DNA of 64,000 nucleotides from CALODL01 sp942492115 (GTDB lineage: Bacteria; Planctomycetota; Phycisphaerae; UBA1845; CAIVHJ01): positions 310,001 through 374,000 of the forward strand of contig CALODL010000027.1 in NCBI GenBank assembly GCA_942492115.1, written 5' to 3'. The translations under genes and the position numbers were made by a program. This document shows, piece after piece, positions 17,162 through 25,557 of the stretch. The notes below the pieces were generated by a model. That model was not told the origin of the DNA, did not search any database, and saw only the letters and a program-made list of their open reading frames with translations. Each line of letters starts with the position of its first letter. Positions within the stretch are counted from its first letter, which is position 1.

Positions 17162-19726
17162 TCATCGTGTCTTGCCTTTCAGGCTCCCGATGAACCAGCG
17201 GTAGTACGGATTGTCAGGATCTCTGGCGAGCAACCACCTGATCGCTTGCTGCAGTCGGGACTGATCGCGCTGATAGGAATAGATCCCGGCCTCGTAGACC
17301 ACGAGCATCTTCTCGCGCTCGACGGCCGTTTCTTCCTCCGGGATGGTGTCCGCATTGACCAGTGGTGGGGCGATTCGCAGGTCATTCAATGCCACCAACG
17401 TCTGGATGAACTGACCCGGCCTGACCCACGCTCCATACTCGATGCGCGGCCGGTCGTCCGTCGTGGGCGGAGTGTCTGCTGCGAAACGCATCAGTCCGTC
17501 GCGGTCGGTCACCCAGGTGGCCAGCAATGCCGCAGGGGAACTGATTCCCACTTCACGCAAGGTCGCCGCCACCTCTGGTTCGTTGAACCGCGCGGCGATT
17601 CGCTCGGCATCCAGTTCAATCGGTTCAAGCGAACCGATCAACAGCATCTCGTGCAGTTCGGTTGTCCATAGAGTGGCGTGCGGAAAGACATCTAGAAAAC
17701 TGCGGACCAGCGATCGAGTCTCCGCATCCGTCTGTGTCGGCAACGGCAACCATTGAGCGACCAAGCCCATGCGTTCGAGACGCGCCGTGGCCAGTTCGTA
17801 GAAATCGGTGGAATAGAGATTGACCACACCTGCAGCGGAAGGCGGCGGCGGTTCGAGCGTGATCAGATCGTAGCGGTCCGAGTTGCGCAGCAGCTCTCGC
17901 CGGCCATCGCGCAACCGGAGTTCCAGCTGCTCACTCGTGGTCACACAGTAGTTGCCTTGAAAATAGGACGCGGCCCGCACGACGGCGGGTAACAACTCCG
18001 CGCACACAAGTTTTTCAAGCCCAGGATAACGCAAGAAACTGCCGGCAGTTATGCCCGTGCCCAAGCCAATAACCAAGACTTTGCGCGGCTCGCCGCGATG
18101 AATAATGAGAGGCAGCAAGGCCTGCAATCGCATATAGCGCAACGAAGTCATCGCATCGCCGGAATTTGAGACGCCCTGGATATACAGACGCCGGAAACGG
18201 TTCTGTGTTGATCCTTGTTCGAGGACGACTACCGTACCCGCGGCGCTGGCCTGGCGAAAAATCAACTGACCACCGCGGGACTTTGCCAGCAGATGGGCCA
18301 GATGATCCGGCCCAAGACCGGTTCCCGCGACGACGGCCAGGCCGGCGCAGACGACGGTGGCCCAACGGAACCGTTGTGAAACGGATGTTCCTTTGGACAC
18401 CGCGATGATTCCAACCGCCGCGGCGGAAAAAGACATCAACACCAAGCTTCGCTCCAGACCAAGCATGGGAACGAGCACAAAACCGGCCAGCGCCGTGCCG
18501 GCAATCCCGCCGACCGTATTCAGTGCGAGCAATCTTCCGATGTCCCGGCCGGAACTCGTCGCGTCGGCAGTCAAGCGCAGCGCAGCCGGGAATGCTGCGC
18601 CCAGCAGGAACGTGGGGAGTAAGACGATCCAGCCGGCGGCCACCACGAACCGAGCCGCCATCGCCAGAGACACCTGGTGGGTCACGTTGAACACCCATAT
18701 CCCTACCTGGGTCTGGAAAGATGACAGCCAGTTGCCGGCAAGAAGAATGCCCAGCAGTCCAGAAAGCGCTACGGCGGCGATGAGCAGGCCGAAACTCCCC
18801 CACGGGTCGGTCACGCGATCCGCGCGCCGCGCGTACCAACTGCTTCCGAGAACAAGCCCGGTCAGGTAGGTCGCCAGCACAACGGCAAACGCGAAACTAC
18901 GAGTGCTCGTCCATTGCACGATTGCCTGCGACCAGACTACTTCAAAACCCAACGCCAGGCCGCCGACGACGGCATACAATCCCAATGCGAGTCGATTGCC
19001 GGGCGATCGATTGCCGGGCAAAGCCGTGGGGCCGGAGGAACCCGAATGCGCAAAGCCGGGTGCATCAGCAGAACGCGCAACCACCATTGCGCCGAATGCC
19101 ACAGCCATATTGAGTGACGCCGCAGCAAACGCCGATCCGCGTATACCAAACACGGGAATTAACAGGAAAGGGGCGAGCAATGCTCCTAGAATCGCGCCTG
19201 CGGTATTGGCGGCATAAAGGCGTCCGCCGGCTTCGGCCACGCGTGGCACGTGGAACGCCACGACCCGCATCATGATCGGAACGGTGCCGCCCATTAGGAC
19301 GGCGGGCAAGCCAACGAGCAGGATCGGGAGTCCCCAGGCGAACGGGCCAGTGCGCACCTCCAGCCAAACGAACCACGGTGCAGACTGGCTCAGCAGAAGA
19401 GTCGCTGACGCACCGAGAATCCCGATTCCGAGTTCCACGATGCCATAGAACCAAAGCGGCCGCGCAAGCCTGTCGGCCTGTCTGCCGAACCAATAGCTAC
19501 CGAATGCCAGGCCGGCGAAAAAGGTGCTCACCCCAATCGTCACCGCATGGACATCCACGCCCACGACCAGCGACAACTGCTTGACCCACAAAACCTGATA
19601 GACGAGGGCAGCACCCCCCGAAGCCAAAAGGAGTAGTGTCGGCGAGACCACACCTCGACCAGCGGGTTTGGATGAGAACTGGGCCTGCTTGGCTGCGCGG
19701 GACTGTATTGCGGTTCGATTTGCCAT
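17162..19726 (-). CDS. Fused MFS-like transporter / spermidine-synthase-like protein
   Basis: 854 residues from the ATG at 19726. The upstream in-frame extension to 19966 overlaps the sulfatase gene and looks non-coding. Residues 25-500 hold many hydrophobic helices in two halves, each starting with a G(G)xALxxQVLWxK or LGFEVVWSQ motif, as in fused MFS/spermidine-synthase proteins. The following domain has a Rossmann methyltransferase/synthase signature (KVLVIGLGTGITAGSFLRYP, then CAELLPAVVRAASYF) and YDLITLEPPPP. A C-terminal helical segment (ARDPDNPYYRWFIGSL) ends the protein. Spermidine synthesis itself is doubtful for such fusions. The stop touches the ATG of the possible long HAD form (ATGA). 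Confidence 0.82.
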   Translation of the reverse strand: MANRTAIQSRAAKQAQFSSKPAGRGVVSPTLLLLASGGAALVYQVLWVKQLSLVVGVDVHAVTIGVSTFFAGLAFGSYWFGRQADRLARPLWFYGIVELGIGILGASATLLLSQSAPWFVWLEVRTGPFAWGLPILLVGLPAVLMGGTVPIMMRVVAFHVPRVAEAGGRLYAANTAGAILGALLAPFLLIPVFGIRGSAFAAASLNMAVAFGAMVVARSADAPGFAHSGSSGPTALPGNRSPGNRLALGLYAVVGGLALGFEVVWSQAIVQWTSTRSFAFAVVLATYLTGLVLGSSWYARRADRVTDPWGSFGLLIAAVALSGLLGILLAGNWLSSFQTQVGIWVFNVTHQVSLAMAARFVVAAGWIVLLPTFLLGAAFPAALRLTADATSSGRDIGRLLALNTVGGIAGTALAGFVLVPMLGLERSLVLMSFSAAAVGIIAVSKGTSVSQRFRWATVVCAGLAVVAGTGLGPDHLAHLLAKSRGGQLIFRQASAAGTVVVLEQGSTQNRFRRLYIQGVSNSGDAMTSLRYMRLQALLPLIIHRGEPRKVLVIGLGTGITAGSFLRYPGLEKLVCAELLPAVVRAASYFQGNYCVTTSEQLELRLRDGRRELLRNSDRYDLITLEPPPPSAAGVVNLYSTDFYELATARLERMGLVAQWLPLPTQTDAETRSLVRSFLDVFPHATLWTTELHEMLLIGSLEPIELDAERIAARFNEPEVAATLREVGISSPAALLATWVTDRDGLMRFAADTPPTTDDRPRIEYGAWVRPGQFIQTLVALNDLRIAPPLVNADTIPEEETAVEREKMLVVYEAGIYSYQRDQSRLQQAIRWLLARDPDNPYYRWFIGSLKGKTR

Positions 19727-19916
19727 TGCTCCAGCCAACTGCTCGGGGGCTTCGCTTGCAAATGCAGTCGTTTCTCGTCCACGCCTGGTTGGCACAGGAC
19801 CACATCGGGTCAGTCCTTGCCCCCAGACAGGATTGTCCGCGAGCCGCAAGAAGGTCCGCGGACAATCCTGTTCCGGTGCAACTTGAGAATCTCTCCGGTT
19901 CCTGGAATCAGGCGAT

Positions 19917-21527
19917 CTATTTGCCTGCTCCTGCCGCTTCCAGCTGATACAGCGCCTTCTGCACACCGCCGACCGTGAAACTGCCGGGCAGCTGTGCCGG
20001 TGGATACTCCTTGAAGGTTGCCATTAAACCGCCGAGCGCTTCATGCAGCGGATAGATCAGGAAAACGTGATCGATCACCCAGTCCCAGTAGGTGTTGGAG
20101 GTAAGAGGCGCACGTTCGAACGGATCCATACGCAAGTTGATTATCAGCGGCAACCGCAGGTTTCGGAATTCACGCTGCCAGATATCCAAGGTTCCTGTGG
20201 AATCCTGGACCATGAAGTGCAGCTTCCAGTTGTTGTAGCGCGCGGCCAGAAGATCGATGCCGTCGGAGAAGTACCAAACCAATTTACGTGCGCCTTCCTT
20301 CTCCTTGCCGGTCAGGTAGGGAAGCTGGTTGAAACCGTCCAGGTGGTTCTTGAACGTTCTCCCGTCGGCGGTGTAGCCCCTCTTCAGCTTGTCCGCGATA
20401 TCGGGGTCGCCTGCAGCCGCAACCAGGGTGGGGAACCAGTCCAGTCCGGAGAAGATCTCGTTGGAGACCTGCCCCGGTTTGATGTGGCCGGGCCAGCGGA
20501 CCATGGTCGGTGCCCGGAAGGCGCCCTCCCAGCCGGTGTCCTTCTCATTACGGAACGGGGTCATGGCGGCGTCGGGCCAGGAGTTCATGTGCGGGCCGTT
20601 GTCCGTGCCGTAGATCACGATGGTGTTGTCCGCGATGCCCAGGTTATCGATGGTATCCAGGATGGCGCCCACGTTCTTGTCATGGTCGATCATGGTGTCA
20701 TGATAGAAGCCCTGATTCGGGCCAGCCTGGCCCAGGCTCGATGGCTTGGTGTGGGTGCGCAGGTGCATGTGCGTGTAATTGATCCAAGTAAAAAACGGCT
20801 TCTTGGCCTTGACCTGGCGTTCGATAAAATCCTGCGCACGGGCCTGGATATCGTCATCGATCGTCTCCATGCGCTTCTTGGTCAGCGGACCGGTGTCTTT
20901 GATCTTCTGCTTGCCGACCACGCCCCAGCGCGGATCCTCGGTCTTGTCGAAGGTGTCGGTCGCCACGCAGTCCAGCACGCCGCGGGGACCGAACTTCTTA
21001 TAGAACTCCGGATTCTTCGGATAGTCGGGCAGCTCCGGCTCTTCCTCAGCATTGAGGTGGTAGAGATTCCCGTAGAACTCCTCGAACCCGTGAACCGTCG
21101 GCAGGTATTCGTTCCGGTCTCCCAGGTGGTTCTTGCCGAACTGGCCGGTGGCATAGCCCATGTTCTTGAGCACGTTCGCCAGGGTAACGGTCTCTCCCTG
21201 CAGGCCCTGTTTTGCGGCCGGCATGCCGACCTTGGACAGCCCGCTGCGCGCAACGAGTTGGCCGGTGATGAAGGCCGAACGCCCGGCGGTGCAACTCTGC
21301 TCGGCATAATAGTCGGTGAACATCATGCCATCCTTGGCGATCCGGTCGATGTTGGGCGTCTTGAAGCCCATCATGCCGAACGAATAGGCGCTTATATCCG
21401 TGATGCCGATGTCATCGCCCCAGATGACGACGATGTTGGGCTTCTCCTGGGCAAGCGCAACGCCCGGGACGATGGCGGCCATGATGCCCGCCAGGACTAC
21501 GGCAAGAAGCGGTGTGTGTCTCTTCAT
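19917..21527 (-). CDS. Secreted arylsulfatase (formylglycine-dependent)
   Basis: 536 residues. The start at 21527 has a strong GGAGGT at 21535-21540, 7 nt upstream. The signal peptide ends GVALAQ before KPNIVVIWGDDIG, whose D38-D39 bind the metal. The sulfatase signature C79-T-A-G-R83 is of the C-x-A-x-R type and needs conversion of Cys79 to formylglycine. GKNHLGD, the YGTDNGPHMNSW metal site and GAFRAPTMVRWPG complete the active-site set. It hydrolyses sulfate esters in the periplasm. No formylglycine-generating enzyme is seen in the window, so a remote one is assumed. Cotranscription with the downstream fusion and HAD genes is plausible. Confidence 0.92.
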   Translation of the reverse strand: MKRHTPLLAVVLAGIMAAIVPGVALAQEKPNIVVIWGDDIGITDISAYSFGMMGFKTPNIDRIAKDGMMFTDYYAEQSCTAGRSAFITGQLVARSGLSKVGMPAAKQGLQGETVTLANVLKNMGYATGQFGKNHLGDRNEYLPTVHGFEEFYGNLYHLNAEEEPELPDYPKNPEFYKKFGPRGVLDCVATDTFDKTEDPRWGVVGKQKIKDTGPLTKKRMETIDDDIQARAQDFIERQVKAKKPFFTWINYTHMHLRTHTKPSSLGQAGPNQGFYHDTMIDHDKNVGAILDTIDNLGIADNTIVIYGTDNGPHMNSWPDAAMTPFRNEKDTGWEGAFRAPTMVRWPGHIKPGQVSNEIFSGLDWFPTLVAAAGDPDIADKLKRGYTADGRTFKNHLDGFNQLPYLTGKEKEGARKLVWYFSDGIDLLAARYNNWKLHFMVQDSTGTLDIWQREFRNLRLPLIINLRMDPFERAPLTSNTYWDWVIDHVFLIYPLHEALGGLMATFKEYPPAQLPGSFTVGGVQKALYQLEAAGAGK

Positions 21528-21679
21528 GATCGATACCTCCAATTCGATGTTCCACAGTTCAGAGCCCGTCGCTGCTCGTGCTGTGACACGACGAGCTTTT
21601 GGTTTGCCTCTATCGAGAGCCCGCCAGGCCCGTGCCCACACGCCGCCGGATACGTCGGCCGCACCAGCCATCATGTTCA

Positions 21680-22057
21680 TCATCGTGGTCCCGTTACCTC
21701 ATGAATGACAGTGAGCAGGCCTTCACTGGGGTCGGACTTCCGGAAGTAGCCGGCACACCCCGCCGCCAGCGCCTCCTCACGCACCTCGGGCACGTCGTAC
21801 GCCGTGATGAACACGACGGGCGTCTTGCATCCGGACGCGGCCAGTCGCTGTTGCAGTTCGATGCCGGGCATACCTCCAAGCCGGATGTCCAGCAACAGGC
21901 AGTCAAAATGGGGCTGTTTCCGGTCGTCCAGGAACGCCTCGGCGGACGGATAGGTGACGACCTGGAAGCCCTCGAGGCGCAGCAGACGGCCCCAAGACCG
22001 CCGCATGCTTTCGTCATCGTCCACCACGCCCACGTAGATGTTCCCGGGATTGACCAT
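21680..22057 (-). CDS. Stand-alone receiver-domain response regulator
   Basis: 125 residues from the ATG at 22057; an ATG at 22075 is also possible and neither has a clear ribosome site. It is a complete CheY-like receiver: acidic pocket DDDE (residues 13-16), phospho-acceptor D57 in LLLDIRLGG, the T in VVFITAYD and the K in GYFRKSD. There is no output domain. It follows the FixJ-like regulator and the kinase on the same strand and precedes the sulfatase, so it may be a phosphate sink or a second target of that kinase. Confidence 0.85.
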   Translation of the reverse strand: MVNPGNIYVGVVDDDESMRRSWGRLLRLEGFQVVTYPSAEAFLDDRKQPHFDCLLLDIRLGGMPGIELQQRLAASGCKTPVVFITAYDVPEVREEALAAGCAGYFRKSDPSEGLLTVIHEVTGPR

Positions 22058-22143
22058 TGAACTACCGCGAAGCATACGCGCAGCGCGGAACGCCGCTAGA
22101 GTCCCTTTCGGGACGGGTGGTTGACGTTCCGGGTCGAGTGGGC

Positions 22144-22773
22144 TTAACTGTGAAACGCGGATCGCAGGCCGGCTTCATGTACGAGATGCACAAGCTCCGC
22201 CACGGACTCGGCTTGCAGCTTCGCCATGATGCTCGTCCGGTGACGCTTCACAGAACGCTCATCGATACCGAGCGCGCCGGCAATCTGCTTGTTCGGTTCG
22301 CCTGTGAGAACGTGAGTGAGCACCTCGCGCTCGCGTGGCGTGAGGGTGTCGAACGGAGCCCGCAACGCGCGCAGTGCCGCGCGCTCCGCGCGAAGCTTGG
22401 CATCGTAGTCCAGGGCCCGCGCGATGGTTGCCAAGAGATCCGCTTGGGGGGCGGTCTTGCTCAAGAAATCCTCGGCTCCCTGACGCATGGCCTGGACAGT
22501 GGTGGGCACGTCCGCATGCCCGGTGAGGAAAACGACCGGCAGGGAATCCTCGGCATCTGCCAACCGACGCTGGAGCTCCAGCCCGTCCACTTCCGGCATT
22601 CGGAGATCCACGACAACGCAACCTGGCGTCCCGCCTACCGGACTGGCCAGGAACTCGGCGGCCGAAGCATAAGTCTGCACCGCGAATCCAGACGCGCGCA
22701 GGAATCGCGCTGTAGCCTTCAAGTACTGACCATCATCGTCCACCAGGTGCACGATAGGCGGCTCGTGTTTCAT
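22144..22773 (-). CDS. FixJ/NarL-type response regulator with LuxR DNA-binding domain
   Basis: 209 residues. The ATG overlaps the kinase stop (ATGA, 22770-22773), so the pair is translationally coupled. The receiver domain has VDDD (residues 11-14), phospho-acceptor D56 in VVVDLRMPEVDG, the T of VVFLTGHAD and the K of DFLSKTA. The LuxR-type helix-turn-helix (about 140-200) has the conserved LTPREREVLTHVLTGEPNKQ and IDERSVKRHRTSIMAKL-like elements. It is the likely transcriptional output of the adjacent kinase. Position upstream of the arylsulfatase makes that operon a candidate target, which is inference. Confidence 0.9.
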   Translation of the reverse strand: MKHEPPIVHLVDDDGQYLKATARFLRASGFAVQTYASAAEFLASPVGGTPGCVVVDLRMPEVDGLELQRRLADAEDSLPVVFLTGHADVPTTVQAMRQGAEDFLSKTAPQADLLATIARALDYDAKLRAERAALRALRAPFDTLTPREREVLTHVLTGEPNKQIAGALGIDERSVKRHRTSIMAKLQAESVAELVHLVHEAGLRSAFHS

Positions 22774-24617
22774 GACGATTTCCCTTTGGCGGCCGCCGGC
22801 ACGGTGAAGCAGAACATGGCCCCGCCGGCCGCGGTGTTCTCGGCCCTTAGGCGTCCGCCGTGGGTCTCGACGATGGAGCGTGAAATCGCCAATCCCAGGC
22901 CAAGCCCGTCAGTCTTGGTCGTGAAGAACGGCTCAAAAACCTGCGCAAGTTGTCCAGCCGGGATGCCCGGCCCTGAGTCGCTCACGGCAATCTCGACGTC
23001 ATCGCCACCGTCTCCCCGGACCTGCACGAGCAGTCGGCGTTGCTCCGTTGGCAGGTCGTCCATACTGTCCATCGCATTCATCATGAGATTGATCAAGACC
23101 TGCTGCAACTGCACGCGGTCGCCATGGACACGCGGCATTGCCGGCGACAGGTTGACGTGAACCCTCACTTTACGCCGCGCCGCCTCCGCGCCGATCAGCG
23201 CCTCGGCTTCGGCGAGCAGCTCGTTCACCTCGAGAATGGCAAAAACCGCTTCGCTGTGCAGCAGCATCGCCCGGGTGCGGTCGATCACAGCGGCCGCCCG
23301 CTGGTCGTCCTTGTGAATGTCCTCGATAATCTCGCGGAGTTCCTCGACATCCGGTGCGTCGTCCTGCAGGAGCAGCCCGGCCGCCTCGGTGTTGCGCAGG
23401 ATGGCGCCAATGGGCTGTCGCAACTCATGTGCCAGCGCGGCGGTAAGTTCCCCGATGGTGACGATCCGGTCGAAGTGGGCCAATTCGGCGCCTTGGCGCA
23501 CCATTTCCATCTGAGCGCGCTTGCGCTCGGTGATATCAATGCAGACGCCCAGTATGCGTACGGCCCCGTCGGCACCGCGCGCCTGGGTTCGCCCCCGCGC
23601 GGCGATCCAGCGCTGGTTGCCGTCCGGCAGGGCGACGCGGTACTCGGAGGTGTAGTCAGCTCCCGTTTCGATCGCATGGTGCAATGCGCTCTCGACCTGG
23701 TGACGATCATCGGGATGCACGTGCGCAAGGAAGGTGGTGGAAGTGATTCGTTCGTCTCCCGCGAAGCCAAGCAGTAGATGAAGATCCCGCGATGCCCACA
23801 CGTCGTCCTCGGGGAAGTCCCACCGCCACAGGCCGAGACACGCCGCGGCTGCCGCGAGGTTCATCTGTTCATGGCTGGTGCGCAACTCGGATTCGCTGCG
23901 CTCCAACGCCGCCCCGAGCCGCGCCGCGCCGGCCACGTCGGAGCCTAGTTCGAGGCCCATCGCCAGTACGAGCCCCACGAACGCCAGGCTGAAGAAGAAA
24001 GGCGTGTTAATGATGCCCCGTTGTACGAAAAAGGTCTGCAACATCAACAGTGAGACGAAGAACACTGCGCCTCCGCCCACGACTACTGCCGCGTGCCGGT
24101 TGCCCCGCCGCCAGGCGGTCAACGTGGCGTCGACGCAGAAAAGGAGCAACAACAGCGTGCTCAGGTTGCCGATGAGCAGACGGGGACTCGAAGACTCCAC
24201 CGCTACGGAGACCGGTTCGCCGAGGAATTGGATCTGACGAAAGGTGGTAATACCTTCGTAGAAGATGGGTTCGAACACAATGTGGAAAATCAGAGCGAAC
24301 ACGCGCAAACTGCAGACGAGCCAGGCGAGCCATAGCCTTCCGGCACTGAGATAGAATCGCAGAAACCAAACGACCGAGATGGTCAGGACGGCGAAAGGGA
24401 CGTGCCCCCAGCGCATGAGGTCGACGAACTGCTCGACCGTCATCGCGCGCATCAACGCGGCTTCGAAGCCTGACGTCGCCGCTGCCGCGAGCGCACTCGA
24501 CAGGAACAACGCATAGGCGCGGCGTCCCTTCAGCTTGAACCAGATATAGGCGTACAGCCCCGCGAGCGTCAAGCACGCCCCTGCAGTCATGGACCAGATG
24601 ACCGTGATCCAGCTCAT
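22770..24617 (-). CDS. Membrane sensor histidine kinase (multi-TM sensor, PAS, HisKA, HATPase)
   Basis: 615 residues. The first about 235 residues contain roughly seven hydrophobic helices and form a membrane sensor. A PAS domain with its C-terminal motif follows (about 260-370, LGFAGDERIT..HPDDR..GVCIDITERKRAQ). The phospho-accepting His lies in ALAHELRQPIGAILRN. The catalytic domain shows the N box (NLMMNAMDSM), G1 (DSGPGIP) and G2 (GLGLGLAISRS). HELRQP is typical of FixL-like kinases. The downstream FixJ-like regulator overlaps its stop, making this a complete two-component system. The stimulus is unknown. Confidence 0.9.
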   Translation of the reverse strand: MSWITVIWSMTAGACLTLAGLYAYIWFKLKGRRAYALFLSSALAAAATSGFEAALMRAMTVEQFVDLMRWGHVPFAVLTISVVWFLRFYLSAGRLWLAWLVCSLRVFALIFHIVFEPIFYEGITTFRQIQFLGEPVSVAVESSSPRLLIGNLSTLLLLLFCVDATLTAWRRGNRHAAVVVGGGAVFFVSLLMLQTFFVQRGIINTPFFFSLAFVGLVLAMGLELGSDVAGAARLGAALERSESELRTSHEQMNLAAAAACLGLWRWDFPEDDVWASRDLHLLLGFAGDERITSTTFLAHVHPDDRHQVESALHHAIETGADYTSEYRVALPDGNQRWIAARGRTQARGADGAVRILGVCIDITERKRAQMEMVRQGAELAHFDRIVTIGELTAALAHELRQPIGAILRNTEAAGLLLQDDAPDVEELREIIEDIHKDDQRAAAVIDRTRAMLLHSEAVFAILEVNELLAEAEALIGAEAARRKVRVHVNLSPAMPRVHGDRVQLQQVLINLMMNAMDSMDDLPTEQRRLLVQVRGDGGDDVEIAVSDSGPGIPAGQLAQVFEPFFTTKTDGLGLGLAISRSIVETHGGRLRAENTAAGGAMFCFTVPAAAKGKSS

Positions 24618-24795
24618 CGCCTCGCCTCGAGGCAGACGTAGGCCGAACCCGAGTTGCTACCGAAGTCATCATCGAGGGGCGCGCCGACGATGACCGTGTC
24701 GCTGCTGATCGCGATCGTTTGTGAAGATTCATCTCCTGTCCCACCATCAGAGGCTGAGAACTTGGATACTTCGCATTGCGCGAGGGCTTTGCATG
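24614..24795 (-). pseudogene. Relic of an FG-GAP (integrin-alpha-like) repeat protein
   Basis: The minus-strand frame carries SKFSASDGGTGDESSQTIA followed by ISSDTVIVGAPLDDDFGSN and SGSAYVC. This matches one FG-GAP repeat of large secreted beta-propeller proteins (ASDG..GD.FG.SVAIS.DTVIVGA..DD..GS.SGSAYVF). Only about one repeat remains, with no signal peptide and no further blades. The frame ends in a TGA that overlaps the ATG of the sensor kinase. The upstream part of the same frame (to 24931) has a low-complexity NNMCNMNNM stretch unrelated to the repeat. I read it as a gene fragment. Confidence 0.5.
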
Positions 24796-24911
24796 ATGCA
24801 CAAGGCGTTATCACTGAATTCGGTGCGATCAACATGTTGTTCATGTTGCACATGTTGTTCGCGTTTACGCCACAATTCGGAGCGTCGGTCAAGGCTGCGC
24901 TGCCTGAGGTG

Positions 24912-25216
24912 TCAAGAATTCCCGTGGCCAAGGCGCGACTTCCAGGTGTCGGGGTGTCGGCGGAGATGCATCACCGCGATGATCAGAAGTGCGTCGTCTC
25001 GGATCTGGTAGATGATGCCGTATGGGAAGCGGCTCGTGCGGCATCGACGGGTGCGCTCTGAAAGCAGTGGCCAAGCATTGGGGTATTGGACGATGCGGCC
25101 GATCGTCCTCTGGAGTCGGCGGCGAACTCATAGCCGAGGCCCTCACTTTGCTCGTTGTAGTAGTCGACCGCCTCTTCGAGTTCCACTTGGGCGACTTGCA
25201 GGAACTCAATCTTCAT
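24912..25216 (-). pseudogene. RelE/ParE-superfamily toxin with a single-base frameshift
   Basis: The ATG overlaps the antitoxin stop (ATGA, 25213-25216). The first frame gives MKIEFLQVAQVELEEAVDYY and then NEQSEGLGYEFAAD, a normal ParE start. The rest of the family pattern is one frame over: QRTIGRIVQYPNAWPLLSE, then RCRTSRFPYGIIYQIRDD, ALLIIAVMHLRRHPDTW, and a stop at 24912-24914. Inserting one base near the end of FAAD would restore a toxin of about 100 aa. The toxin is therefore probably inactive, unless the shift is a sequencing error. Confidence 0.8.
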
Positions 25217-25443
25217 GCACGCTTCCGCTCAATGCCATCGAATACTTCCTTCGCCGAAACCACCTTGATATCGCCGCGGTCATGAGCGTTGATCCGGTCT
25301 TCCGCTTTGTCGGCCCACAAAGCATCAACCTCTTCACGAGAATTGAACTCGAAGCTCTGGAGTATGTTTTCAACGAGCTCCGCGCGTTCAATTGGTGATA
25401 GACTCAACGCCTCGCGAAGAAGCTTTCCTTTGTCCAAACTCAT
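25213..25443 (-). CDS. Addiction-module antitoxin (TIGR02574/pfam09720-like)
   Basis: 76 residues reading LSLSPIERAELVENILQSF and then EEVDALWADKAEDRINAH, followed by a basic C-terminus (GIERKRA). This is the standard look of the small 'addiction module component' antitoxins that pair with ParE-like toxins. The stop overlaps the toxin ATG, the usual antitoxin-first arrangement. With the toxin frameshifted, the module is probably in decay. It lies downstream of the 235-aa gene of unknown function on the same strand. Confidence 0.85.
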   Translation of the reverse strand: MSLDKGKLLREALSLSPIERAELVENILQSFEFNSREEVDALWADKAEDRINAHDRGDIKVVSAKEVFDGIERKRA

Positions 25444-25557
25444 GGCAGTCCCTCTATGTTCGTGTTATTGGGGACATGACAGCCTTGTGATTGATCATAT
25501 TCTATCAGCCAGGAACCGGCATTGCCTGGTCCGATCATGAAACCCCTCTATTCGGCC

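Noticed and set aside
20043..21704. A 553-codon plus-strand frame opposite the arylsulfatase
   Set aside because: The minus strand holds every arylsulfatase active-site motif and a strong ribosome site; the plus frame has none.
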